Origin: Vibrio ruber DSM 16370
GTDB lineage: Bacteria > Pseudomonadota > Gammaproteobacteria > Enterobacterales > Vibrionaceae
Direction: 5' to 3'
NCBI RefSeq assembly: GCF_900163965.1
Contig: NZ_FULE01000031.1
Span: 186,001 to 250,000, forward strand
Length of the DNA: 64,000 nt
The notes under the pieces were generated by a model, which was given only the letters and a program-made list of their open reading frames with translations, was not told the origin of the DNA and ran no database searches. A program made the translations under genes and the position numbers. The first letter of the stretch is position 1. Each line of letters opens with the position of its first letter. Shown here in pieces: positions 54,617 to 63,431 of this stretch.

Positions 54617-55705
54617 ATGGCGCAGATTACGGTCAGTCTCGGTGAGCGTAGTTACCCCATTTCAATCGGAGCCGGATTATTTAAAAATCCGGCGCTTCTT
54701 TCTTTTCTCCCTTCTCAGCAAAAGGTGGTCATCATTAGCAACGTGACGGTTGCGCCACTTTACGCTGATAAAATCACCCAGTTATTGAATGATGTCGGTT
54801 GTCAGACTTATTTGTTGACGCTACCCGATGGTGAGCAGTACAAGACTCTGGATACGTTTGATACAGTCATGACATTTTTGCTTGAGCATAATCTCGGGCG
54901 AGATATTGTGATTGTTGCACTCGGCGGTGGTGTGATTGGGGATCTGGTTGGTTTTGCGGCGTCATGCTATCAACGCGGTGTTGATTTTATTCAAATCCCG
55001 ACAACGTTATTGTCTCAGGTTGATTCTTCGGTGGGCGGGAAAACGGCGGTCAATCACCCGCTGGGTAAGAATATGATCGGCGCATTCTATCAACCGCGTT
55101 CGGTGATTATCGATACCGATTGCCTGTCAACGCTGCCTGAACGTGAATTTGCTGCCGGAATGGCGGAAGTCATCAAATACGGCATTATTTATGATGCTGA
55201 GTTTTTTGATTGGCTTGAAAGCAACCTTGATGCGCTTTATGCGTTGGATCAATCAGCGCTCACTTATGCCATCGCCCGTTGTTGTGAGATCAAAGCTGAA
55301 GTTGTGGCGCAGGACGAAAAAGAAGCCGGGATTCGGGCATTACTGAATTTAGGTCATACGTTTGGTCATGCCATAGAAGCACATTTGGGCTATGGACAAT
55401 GGCTGCATGGTGAAGCGGTTTCATCCGGAACGGTAATGGCTGCGAAGACTGCACAATTACATGGCTTAATTTCTGAAGCGCAGTTCTCACGAATTGTTGC
55501 GCTCCTCAAGTCAGCGAAGCTGCCGGTTCACACGCCGGAAGGGATGTCTTTTACTGATTTTATGACGCATATGATGCGTGATAAAAAAGTTCTGGCTGGT
55601 ACATTGAGATTGGTTCTCCCAACCAGTATCGGTACTGCACAAGTGTTGAAGGATATTCCAGAATCAACAATTGAGCAGGCGATCAATTTCTGTCGTACAG
55701 TATAA
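54617..55705 (+). CDS. aroB: 3-dehydroquinate synthase
   Basis: NAD+- and metal-dependent second step of the shikimate path, 362 residues. [15 protein letters not shown] and the metal ligands in [11 protein letters not shown] are typical. ATG 54617 with GGAG before it is chosen over TTG 54602. damX starts 37 bp downstream. Confidence 0.96.
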   Translation: MAQITVSLGERSYPISIGAGLFKNPALLSFLPSQQKVVIISNVTVAPLYADKITQLLNDVGCQTYLLTLPDGEQYKTLDTFDTVMTFLLEHNLGRDIVIVALGGGVIGDLVGFAASCYQRGVDFIQIPTTLLSQVDSSVGGKTAVNHPLGKNMIGAFYQPRSVIIDTDCLSTLPEREFAAGMAEVIKYGIIYDAEFFDWLESNLDALYALDQSALTYAIARCCEIKAEVVAQDEKEAGIRALLNLGHTFGHAIEAHLGYGQWLHGEAVSSGTVMAAKTAQLHGLISEAQFSRIVALLKSAKLPVHTPEGMSFTDFMTHMMRDKKVLAGTLRLVLPTSIGTAQVLKDIPESTIEQAINFCRTV

Positions 55706-55741
55706 TTCAACATATTTCATGCTTCTGAGTAGGATGATTTC

Positions 55742-57295
55742 ATGAGTGCAGCACACGGGCGAGTGTTGGAATTACAGTCTCAGGTCGATCTGTTAGAGCG
55801 CCTGAGATTGCTGACGCATTTCGGTTCAAATCTGGTAACGGTTTCAGGTGAACCCGGAGCCGGTAAAACTTGGCTCGCACAACGTTATCTGGAAGCATGG
55901 GCGGAAGATAAGAATCAGTCGCTGTTGCTGTGTTATCCCAATCAGGATGATCGCCAGCATCGCATGACGATTCTGACGCAGATCGATTCTCACGCACGTT
56001 TTAGCCCCGATGATTCTTTAGTCGATAATCTGACCGCTGTGTTTGATGATGAACCCTGCAATATCGTGATTGTGGTCGATAATGCGCAACGTCTATCGGA
56101 AAATTTAGTTTCAGAACTATGGATGCTTGTGCTTGAGGCGCAGGATAAGCCGCAATGGTCGATCAATGTGATCCTTTTTGCGCTGCCCCGAGTGCTTGAC
56201 ACTTTGATCACTCGAATCGGGTATGGTCAGGAACATAAACCGGTTGATCTTGAAATTGATCGGCTCTCTCAAGATGACGCTGATCGTCTGTTCGAATATC
56301 TGGTGATCCGTTTTATCGACGACAAAATGGAGAAAAGGGTTCGCCATGCGTATAGTAAGGTGAATAAAACACCGGGTGATATCATAGCATTAGGAGAGAA
56401 GAAGATGGAAAAGCGGATCGTGATTCGCTCAATAGTCGGGTCTCCGGTCAAGATCGCGGCACTGATACTGTTACTGGCTTTGATTCTCGGTGGTGGTTAC
56501 TGGTGGATGTTGTCTGAAGAGCGGGCACCTGAGCGTGCGCTGGACGATATGGTTGCCAATGATACCGCGACAAAAGAGCAGACGGTGATTCCAGCCTTAA
56601 CCGGCAATACAAAAGGGAGTCAAACATCTGATACATCTGATTCGTCCGGAGTGAATGCTACTGAGCCACTCCCCAATGGTGTGACGGATGATTCCAATGC
56701 ACTTCCTCCGTCGGTGACTTCGGACTCTGATCGGGTTGGTGTCGATGATGATCAGGGACAACAACGGGTTGTGATTTCGTCTGAAGTGGTTGATGCATTG
56801 ATGGATGGTAAAGCCGAATCGGTAGATACTAAACCGCTTGCTGATGTGGCGCGTCAGGTTGCACCGGCGTCTGACGAGGATGACTCAGCAGCAGCGGATG
56901 AGCGTCAACAAACGGCAGCGACTGAGCCGCGTGCCTCTTCGACCACGGCTCAATCCGAATCAAACCGTTCGCAATCCTTGCCCGGTTACTCGTTCTCATA
57001 TACGACAGCTGAATTAAAGGCCATGTCTGATCGGAGTTACACGTTACAGCTGGCCGCATTTAACTCGCTTCAGGAAGTTGAAGATTTTATTCAACGCCAT
57101 CGTTTACAGAATCAGGTTTATATCTATCCGACGATTCGGGATCAGGTCAATTGGTATATTGTGACGTATCAAAATTATCCAACTATCCAGATGGCTCGTG
57201 ATGCTGTTGCGACGCTTCCCCGTCCGATTCAGGTGCTCGGACCATGGGCAAAATCTCTCAGACAGGTTCATCGAGAGATTGAACGGGTGAAATAG
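55742..57295 (+). CDS. damX: Cell division protein DamX (AAA domain and SPOR domain)
   Basis: Inner-membrane division protein, 517 residues. The N-terminal ExeA-like ATPase domain has P-loop SGEPGAGKTWLAQ (about 35-47) and IVVDNAQRL. A transmembrane helix follows (about 234-258), then a low-complexity Ser/Thr/Asp-rich periplasmic linker and a C-terminal SPOR domain (about 435-505). The order cytoplasmic AAA, helix, SPOR is typical of DamX. The linker is likely disordered. Confidence 0.9.
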   Translation: MSAAHGRVLELQSQVDLLERLRLLTHFGSNLVTVSGEPGAGKTWLAQRYLEAWAEDKNQSLLLCYPNQDDRQHRMTILTQIDSHARFSPDDSLVDNLTAVFDDEPCNIVIVVDNAQRLSENLVSELWMLVLEAQDKPQWSINVILFALPRVLDTLITRIGYGQEHKPVDLEIDRLSQDDADRLFEYLVIRFIDDKMEKRVRHAYSKVNKTPGDIIALGEKKMEKRIVIRSIVGSPVKIAALILLLALILGGGYWWMLSEERAPERALDDMVANDTATKEQTVIPALTGNTKGSQTSDTSDSSGVNATEPLPNGVTDDSNALPPSVTSDSDRVGVDDDQGQQRVVISSEVVDALMDGKAESVDTKPLADVARQVAPASDEDDSAAADERQQTAATEPRASSTTAQSESNRSQSLPGYSFSYTTAELKAMSDRSYTLQLAAFNSLQEVEDFIQRHRLQNQVYIYPTIRDQVNWYIVTYQNYPTIQMARDAVATLPRPIQVLGPWAKSLRQVHREIERVK

Positions 57296-57375
57296 TACGG
57301 GTTCACTTGGGGATAAAGTGAAAATATGTTAGATTTCGCAGCCTTGTTGATTGTGGTGGATAGATAGAGCAGTAG

Positions 57376-58215
57376 ATGAAGAAGAATCGCGCCTTTCTGA
57401 AGTGGGCTGGCGGAAAATATGGATTGGTTGATGATATCCGACGCCATTTACCGGCCGCTCAAACTTTAGTTGAGCCCTTTGTCGGTGCCGGTTCTATTTT
57501 TCTCAATACCGATTACGAGCATTATGTTCTGGCGGATATCAATCCGGATCTGATCAATTTATATAATTTGCTGAAAGAACGGCCCGAACACTACATTACC
57601 GAAGCCAAGCGCTGGTTTATTGCTGAAAACAACCGCAAAGAAGTCTATTTGTCGGTACGGCAGACATTTAATCAGACCGATGAAGTGATGTATCGCTCGT
57701 TGGCATTCTTGTACATGAACCGTTTTGGTTTTAACGGCTTATGCCGTTATAACAAGAAAGGCGGTTTCAATGTTCCTTTTGGTTCTTACAAAAAACCCTA
57801 CTTTCCTGAAGCCGAACTCGAGTTTTTCGCCGAGAAAGCGCAAAAAGCAACGTTTATCTGTACAAATTATCAAGATAGCTTTCAGCAAGCGGATCATGTC
57901 AGTGTAATTTATTGTGATCCGCCTTATGCACCGTTGTCTCATACCGCGAATTTTACCTCTTATTCCGGTGGTGGCTTTTCACTTGATGATCAGGCTGCGC
58001 TGGCTGATATTGCCGAGAAAACAGCGAATGATCGGGGCATATCGGTGTTAATCTCAAATCATGATACGATTCTGACCCGGCGGTTGTACCACGGTGCAAA
58101 ACTTAATGTTGTGAAGGTGAAGCGAACCATCAGCCGTAATGGAGCTGGGCGGAATAAAGTGGATGAATTGCTCGCGTTATTTGAGGGCAATGCGGCATCA
58201 CGGACAACGCAATAG
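57376..58215 (+). CDS. dam: DNA adenine methyltransferase (GATC)
   Basis: Methylates adenine in GATC for mismatch repair, replication timing and gene control. It has 279 residues of the D12 class. FLKWAGGKYG (about 7-16), the AdoMet site EPFVGAGSIF and catalytic DPPYAPLS are visible. It follows damX. A MITE-like element now separates it from rpe, its usual downstream partner. Confidence 0.96.
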   Translation: MKKNRAFLKWAGGKYGLVDDIRRHLPAAQTLVEPFVGAGSIFLNTDYEHYVLADINPDLINLYNLLKERPEHYITEAKRWFIAENNRKEVYLSVRQTFNQTDEVMYRSLAFLYMNRFGFNGLCRYNKKGGFNVPFGSYKKPYFPEAELEFFAEKAQKATFICTNYQDSFQQADHVSVIYCDPPYAPLSHTANFTSYSGGGFSLDDQAALADIAEKTANDRGISVLISNHDTILTRRLYHGAKLNVVKVKRTISRNGAGRNKVDELLALFEGNAASRTTQ

Positions 58216-58341
58216 TCAGCCTTTGGCGCATCGCGGTTGGGCGACCATTCTCGTCATACCGCAAAAATGGTATCAAAGCGCAACACGCGCTAGGATCCGA
58301 GCAATGGCTTCTGTAGAATGGTTTATCTTGGCAACTATTCC

Positions 58342-58609
58342 TAGGGGCTGTTGACCTTTCGTGATGTTTTTTGCAGCAATTTGTCGTGCATTTAGTCAAG
58401 GCAGGTCATGTGAAGTGTAGCGATCTACATGAACCATGACCTAACGCTGGATAAATGAGCGACAAATGCTGCCCAGAGGGTTCATCTGAACGAGTCTTGC
58501 TCTTTGTTGCGGGTCATTTGCTTAGGATAGCTAAGCGGCATGCCCCGCGCCGCGATCAATACCCGTTCAGATTGAACAAAATTCAACCACGAAAGGTCAA
58601 CAACCCCTA
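58342..58609. mobile_element. MITE-like element, copy 1
   Basis: A 268-bp element including TA at each end. The 20-bp terminal repeats begin GGGGCTGTTGACCTTTCGTG and end with its near-perfect inverse (one mismatch). No coding capacity. Inside, arms at 58373-58394 and 58452-58472 fold into a long hairpin; a second palindromic domain spans 58478-58577. Copy 2 at 62804-63071 is its inverse, with three base differences by direct reading. TA-flanked ends resemble IS630/Tc1-mariner type movement; the source transposase is not in this window. Confidence 0.85.
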
Positions 58610-58636
58610 ATCTTCATGCTCACAGAGGCCTGTTTT

Positions 58637-59311
58637 ATGAAAGACTTTTTGATTGCCCCTTCCATCCTTTCTGCTGATTTAGCCCGTTTAGGAGAGGATG
58701 TTGTTGATGTCCTGAACGCCGGTGCGGATGTGATTCATTTTGATGTGATGGATAACCATTATGTGCCGAATTTGACTTTTGGTGCACCGGTTTGTAAAGC
58801 ACTGCGTGATTATGGCGTCACCGCGCCGATTGATGTGCATTTGATGGTGAAACCGGTTGATCGTCTTATTCCGGACTTCGCTCAGGCAGGCGCATCAATG
58901 ATTACTTTTCATGTCGAAGCATCTGAGCATGTTGATCGTACGTTGCAACTGATTAAAGATCATGGCTGTCAGGCCGGCGTTGTGCTGAATCCTGCGACGC
59001 CATTAACTCATCTCGATTATCTGATGGATAAAGTGGATCTAATCCTGCTGATGTCGGTAAACCCCGGCTTTGGTGGTCAGTCTTTCATTCCGCATACCTT
59101 GGATAAACTAAGTGCCGTTCGTGAACGCATCAATGCTTCCGGCCGCCAGATCCGTCTGGAAATTGATGGTGGCGTCAAAGTCGATAATATCCGCGAAATT
59201 GCCGAAGCCGGTGCCGATATGTTTGTTGCAGGCTCGGCAATTTTTGGTCAGCCTGATTACCAGCAAGTGATTGACGCAATGCGTGCGGAGTTGGCACAGA
59301 TTAAGCGATAA
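58637..59311 (+). CDS. rpe: Ribulose-phosphate 3-epimerase
   Basis: Pentose phosphate epimerase, 224 residues of TIM-barrel fold. [19 protein letters not shown] opens it; metal ligands lie in [12 protein letters not shown] and VDVHLMV. ATG 58637 follows a GAGG site; the upstream in-frame ATG 58616 adds seven unconserved residues. It lies just after MITE copy 1, which may affect readthrough from dam. Confidence 0.95.
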   Translation: MKDFLIAPSILSADLARLGEDVVDVLNAGADVIHFDVMDNHYVPNLTFGAPVCKALRDYGVTAPIDVHLMVKPVDRLIPDFAQAGASMITFHVEASEHVDRTLQLIKDHGCQAGVVLNPATPLTHLDYLMDKVDLILLMSVNPGFGGQSFIPHTLDKLSAVRERINASGRQIRLEIDGGVKVDNIREIAEAGADMFVAGSAIFGQPDYQQVIDAMRAELAQIKR

Positions 59312-59345
59312 TCTGTCGTTGTGTTGAATCCGCAGGGATCCATTT

Positions 59346-59354
59346 GGGGGGGGG
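59346..59354 (+). repeat. G9 homopolymer before gph
   Basis: Nine consecutive G in the rpe-gph gap, 45 bp before the gph ATG and followed by AGGATG. Such tracts are prone to slippage. Confidence 0.8.
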
Positions 59355-59398
59355 AGGATGCTGAGCCACCCATATAAAACAAATAGAGAGTAGATGTA

Positions 59399-60085
59399 AT
59401 GTCTTTTGAACCGATTCAATTGATCGTATTTGATCTGGATGGCACGTTGTTAGACAGCGTTCCCGATCTCGCTGTTGCTGCGGATCAGACTGTTCGCGCA
59501 TTGGGTTATCCGGGTGTATCTGAAGCACAGGTTCGTGATTATGTCGGCAATGGCGCTGATGTATTAATTGGTCGTGCTTTGAGTCAAAGCTTAACCGTTG
59601 ACCCGTCGTTGAATCCCGAGCTGATGCAAGATGCCAGAAAACGTTTTGACGGATATTATGAAGCGACGGGACATCGTCTTAGTCACCTGTATCCGGGGGT
59701 TAAAGAGACACTGGAACAATTATACCAGGCAGGGTTTACGCTGGCCATTGCAACCAATAAACCGTCGCGGTTTGTGCCCGATATTCTGCAACAGCATGGT
59801 ATCTCCCACTATTTTAAAGAAGTGATTGGCGGTGATCGGTTTGAGAGAAAGAAACCCGATCCGATGGCGCTTGAATGGTTGCTGCAAACCTATGACTGCC
59901 AGCCGCAACAGATGCTGATGGTCGGCGACTCCAAGAATGATATTTTGGCGGCAAAACGCGCCGGGTGCCGTTCATTCGGGCTGACGTATGGTTACAATCA
60001 TGGTGAGCCCATTGCCGACTCAGAACCTGATTATGTTGCCGATCAAATTAGTCAATTACTCAATATCGTCCTTGTCTCGGCATGA
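59399..60085 (+). CDS. gph: Phosphoglycolate phosphatase
   Basis: HAD-family phosphatase removing 2-phosphoglycolate from DNA repair, 228 residues. Nucleophile Asp12 in VFDLDGTLLDS; later motifs IATNKP and VGDSKNDI are present. It sits in the conserved rpe-gph-trpS order. Confidence 0.93.
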   Translation: MSFEPIQLIVFDLDGTLLDSVPDLAVAADQTVRALGYPGVSEAQVRDYVGNGADVLIGRALSQSLTVDPSLNPELMQDARKRFDGYYEATGHRLSHLYPGVKETLEQLYQAGFTLAIATNKPSRFVPDILQQHGISHYFKEVIGGDRFERKKPDPMALEWLLQTYDCQPQQMLMVGDSKNDILAAKRAGCRSFGLTYGYNHGEPIADSEPDYVADQISQLLNIVLVSA

Positions 60086-60203
60086 ATGCGATAAATATCT
60101 AGAAAAATACTTCTTGATGAGTACACTGGATAGACCGTGTGACTGTTTGCAGAATAACCACACGGTTTTTCTCTAATTTTGATGAAGTCAAAGGAATTTT
60201 TTC

Positions 60204-61238
60204 ATGAGCAACTCCCTCGTCTCGGACAAACCGATCGTCTTTAGTGGTGTTCAACCCTCCGGTGAACTCAGCATTGGTAACTACTTGGGTGCGCTTCGTC
60301 AATGGCATCAGATGCAAGATGAATACAACTGTCAGTATTGTATTGTGGATCTCCATGCGATCACCGTGCGTCAGGATCCGAAAGCATTACATGAAGCAAC
60401 ATTAGATGCACTGGCGATTTGTCTTGCAGTCGGTATTGATCCGCGCAAGAGCACCTTATTTGTTCAGTCTCATGTCCCTGCTCATGCACAACTCAGTTGG
60501 CTTCTCAATTGTTATACCCAGATGGGTGAGTTGAGCCGGATGACCCAGTTCAAGGATAAGTCCGCACGTTATGCGAATGATGTCAATGTCGGACTGTTTG
60601 ATTACCCGGTCTTGATGGCTGCCGATATTCTTCTGTACGGCACCCATCAGGTACCCGTTGGGAATGACCAGAAGCAGCATCTTGAACTGGCTCGCGATAT
60701 TGCGATCCGTTTTAATAATATCTACAGCCCTGAGCAACCGATCTTTACTGTGCCTGAGCCGTACATTCCTAAAGTGAATGCCCGGGTGATGAGTCTGCAG
60801 GATGCAACCAAGAAGATGTCTAAGTCGGATGATAACCGCAAGAATGTCATCACACTGCTGGAAGATCCCAAATCGATTCTGAAGAAGATTAATAAAGCAC
60901 AAACGGATACGGAAACACCACCACGGATTCGTCATGATGTTGAAAATAAAGCCGGGATCTCCAACCTGATGGGGCTGTACTCGGCAGCAACCGGGATGAG
61001 TTTTGCTGAAATTGAAGCAAAATATGCAGGAGTGGAAATGTACGGTCCGTTCAAGAAAGACGTCGGTGAAGCGATTGTTGCGATGCTGGAGCCGGTGCAG
61101 AGTGAATACCACCGGATTCGTGCTGACTTGGATTATCTCAATGAAGTGATGAAATCTGGCGCTGAAGCCGCATCGGCAAAAGCAGCGCCAATCCTGAAAA
61201 AAGCATACCAAGCTGTTGGTTTTGTGACGCCATTTTAA
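60204..61238 (+). CDS. trpS: Tryptophanyl-tRNA synthetase
   Basis: Class Ic synthetase, 344 residues. The HIGH-like site is [10 protein letters not shown] (residues 22-31) and the second is KKMSKSDDN (about 200). An AAAGGAAT site precedes the start. It closes the dam-rpe-gph-trpS group and ends at a bidirectional terminator. Confidence 0.96.
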   Translation: MSNSLVSDKPIVFSGVQPSGELSIGNYLGALRQWHQMQDEYNCQYCIVDLHAITVRQDPKALHEATLDALAICLAVGIDPRKSTLFVQSHVPAHAQLSWLLNCYTQMGELSRMTQFKDKSARYANDVNVGLFDYPVLMAADILLYGTHQVPVGNDQKQHLELARDIAIRFNNIYSPEQPIFTVPEPYIPKVNARVMSLQDATKKMSKSDDNRKNVITLLEDPKSILKKINKAQTDTETPPRIRHDVENKAGISNLMGLYSAATGMSFAEIEAKYAGVEMYGPFKKDVGEAIVAMLEPVQSEYHRIRADLDYLNEVMKSGAEAASAKAAPILKKAYQAVGFVTPF

Positions 61239-61267
61239 GTACCACTAACCAAAGTTATATCAATTCT

Positions 61268-61297
61268 GAGGCTGCCGGTATGGCAGCCTTATTTTAT
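61268..61297. terminator. Bidirectional terminator trpS/sqr
   Basis: A GAGGCTGCC / GGCAGCCTT stem with a GGTAT loop is followed by ATTTTATT, between convergent genes. Confidence 0.8.
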
Positions 61298-62565
61298 TGA
61301 ATCCGCTTGATCCCCGCCGTTTTCATAATGTATTTTTCATAAATTGGTTCACTGGTACCTTTCTTCACTTTATAGAGAAAATATTTCTCGAAAGCGATTT
61401 TAGCAATGTGAACCCATTGCCCCATTGAGGTCCAGTTGGTATTCCGCGGCGGGTTTTGTGGCAGGGCAATAAATGCTGCCCCTTTATCCCCCATGTCGGC
61501 CAGACAGACTGCATTCATCGACGGCTTGGTTTTCACCGCCTCACCACGTTCAAGACTGAGAATATTTTCTACAATCGCACTGGTCATCGATTCAATCATA
61601 AAACCGGTTTTCGGTGCTCCGACAGGAACCGGTGTTTCTTCAAGTGGCGGAATTGCAACGCAAACACCGGCAGCAAATATTTCCGGGTAAGTCGGGCTAC
61701 GCTGATATTCATCAGTCAGAACAAAGCCTTTGGGGTTGCATAAATCAGGGACATTAGCAACCGCAGGTGACCCTTTAAATGGCGGCAAAAACATCGCCAT
61801 ATTGAACGGTAAGTGATGTTCGAAATCGACTTCACCTTTGCGGTTGAGCTCTTCGATATGAGCCATATTAGGTTCAAAATGAGTGGTGCGCGCATTACAA
61901 ATCCATTTTATGCCTCGCTCCCGGAACTCGTGCTCCATCAATGCTTTTGAATCCCCGACGCCACCGAGTCCCATGTGGCCGATGTAAGGTTCGCTGGTGA
62001 CAAACGTCATCGGTACCTGAGCGCGGATTTTCAGTTTACGCAACTGGCTTTCAAGCGACAGGATATATTCATAGGCCGGACCGAAACAACTGGCTCCCTG
62101 AAGTGCCCCGACAATCACCGGCCCCGGGTTTTTGATGAGCTGTTGATAGGCCTCGTGAGAATGTTCCGCATGGTCAACCGTACAGACTGACTGGGTATAA
62201 CCATTCTCCGGCCCGGCTCCGGGGACGGCTTCAAATGCCAGTTTCGGCCCCGTGCAGATGACCAGATAGTCATACTCGTACTCGGCTCCGTCTTCAGTTC
62301 GCAGGCTTTTATTTTGAGCGTGGATCTGAGCTACGCCGGAAGTATTGAAGGGAATCCGGAATTTCTTCGTGTAGGGTGTTAAATCCAATACCACCTGATC
62401 TCTGGTTCGCTCTCCAAGGGCGACCCAAGGGTTTGAAGGAATAAAATGAAATTCAGCGCCTTCATTGATCAGTAGTATTTCATGATCTTTCGGTAATTTT
62501 TGCCTTAACTCATAGGCGACGGAGATGCCACCCAACCCTGCACCAATTACGATCGTTCTTTTCAT
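61294..62565 (-). CDS. sqr: Sulfide:quinone oxidoreductase (type I-like)
   Basis: FAD enzyme oxidising sulfide and passing electrons to quinone, membrane-associated. It has 423 residues. FAD motif GAGLGGISVAYEL is at residues 8-20. Cysteines at 128, 160 and 354 match the three-cysteine arrangement I recall for type I SQR (128, 160, 356 in Acidithiobacillus). The C-terminal basic/aromatic stretch (FEKYFLYKVKKG) fits membrane contact. It is alone, convergent with trpS, and has MITE copy 2 upstream. A related flavoprotein function is possible but less likely. Confidence 0.82.
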   Translation of the reverse strand: MKRTIVIGAGLGGISVAYELRQKLPKDHEILLINEGAEFHFIPSNPWVALGERTRDQVVLDLTPYTKKFRIPFNTSGVAQIHAQNKSLRTEDGAEYEYDYLVICTGPKLAFEAVPGAGPENGYTQSVCTVDHAEHSHEAYQQLIKNPGPVIVGALQGASCFGPAYEYILSLESQLRKLKIRAQVPMTFVTSEPYIGHMGLGGVGDSKALMEHEFRERGIKWICNARTTHFEPNMAHIEELNRKGEVDFEHHLPFNMAMFLPPFKGSPAVANVPDLCNPKGFVLTDEYQRSPTYPEIFAAGVCVAIPPLEETPVPVGAPKTGFMIESMTSAIVENILSLERGEAVKTKPSMNAVCLADMGDKGAAFIALPQNPPRNTNWTSMGQWVHIAKIAFEKYFLYKVKKGTSEPIYEKYIMKTAGIKRIQ

Positions 62566-62803
62566 CTTTACTTTCTCTCTTTTTATATTAGTAATTTCTA
62601 AATTAATAATAGCTTATATTCAAGATTGTGCGCCCGATCTGCGTCACAGAAAGAAGAACAGATGAACGGACGTTGATATAGAACGTATTTAACAAACTGG
62701 AAACGATCTCGCGTAACGGTAATACGGTGACCTTTAAGGTAATCGGGAAGATGTGATTCATACCTTCAGAGATTAAGAAAGATAAAACTGAGGCAAGAGT
62801 TAT
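62566..62803. other. Region upstream of sqr
   Basis: About 240 bp with no gene; presumably the sqr promoter. Nothing else recognised. Confidence 0.4.
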
Positions 62804-63071
62804 TAGGGGTTGTTGACCTTTCGTGGTTGAATTTTGTTCAATCTGAACGGGTATTGATCGCGGCGCGGGGCATGCCGCTTAGCTATCCTAAGCAAATGAC
62901 CCGCAACAAAGAGCAAGACACGTTCAGATGAACCCTCTGGGCAGCATTTGTCGCTCATTTATCCAGCGTTAGGTCATGATTCATGTAGATCGCTACACTT
63001 CACATGACCTGCCTTGACTAAATGCACGACAAATTGCTGCAAAAACCATCACGAAAGGTCAACAGCCCCTA
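62804..63071. mobile_element. MITE-like element, copy 2 (inverted)
   Basis: Inverse of copy 1 over all 268 bp, with the same TA ends and internal hairpins. Only three substitutions were seen, so the two copies are recent relatives. It lies 239 bp upstream of sqr. Confidence 0.85.
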
Positions 63072-63431
63072 GTGATGACGGGTTTGCTGATTTTGTTGGC
63101 GGTAAGTTTGTCCGAGACTCGCTACAGCCAGAAGGGCTGAGATATGTATGGTAAGTATCAAACGATAACTCAAGATGATACAGCCGTACAGGATTTGAAA
63201 ATTGATTTAGAGAAAGACATAGTAAATTGAGTCCTGAGTTGTATTGCCCCACAATCCCTGTAATTCTATCGCTATCTTTCCCCACTGCCGACACTGCACA
63301 GACTAATTTCATCAAATGTAATCGGATGATTTAGGAATAGCGGCATTTCGTGTCGTTATATCCCCAATAATTGAACAACAAACGCCAGTCTCAGACTGGC
63401 GTTTGTTTTGGACAACGACTAAATGCGCCGG
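63072..63431. other. Gene-free region with terminator
   Basis: About 360 bp without a supported gene. It includes a terminator at 63378-63410 for the CARDB gene. An 88-residue antisense frame running into the MITE is judged non-coding. Confidence 0.45.
63378..63410. terminator. Terminator after the CARDB gene
   Basis: An ACGCCAGTC / GACTGGCGT stem extended by AAACA/TGTTT arms lies 22 bp past the stop. Confidence 0.75.

Noticed and set aside
58139..58399. Short frames after dam on both strands
   Set aside because: They overlap dam and the MITE and have no ribosome site or conserved sequence.
60456..61211. 251-residue frame opposite trpS
   Set aside because: Antisense shadow; trpS has all synthetase motifs.
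63049..63315. 88-residue minus-strand frame MMKLVCAVSAVGKDSD...
   Set aside because: It runs into the MITE, has no ribosome site and no recognisable domain.
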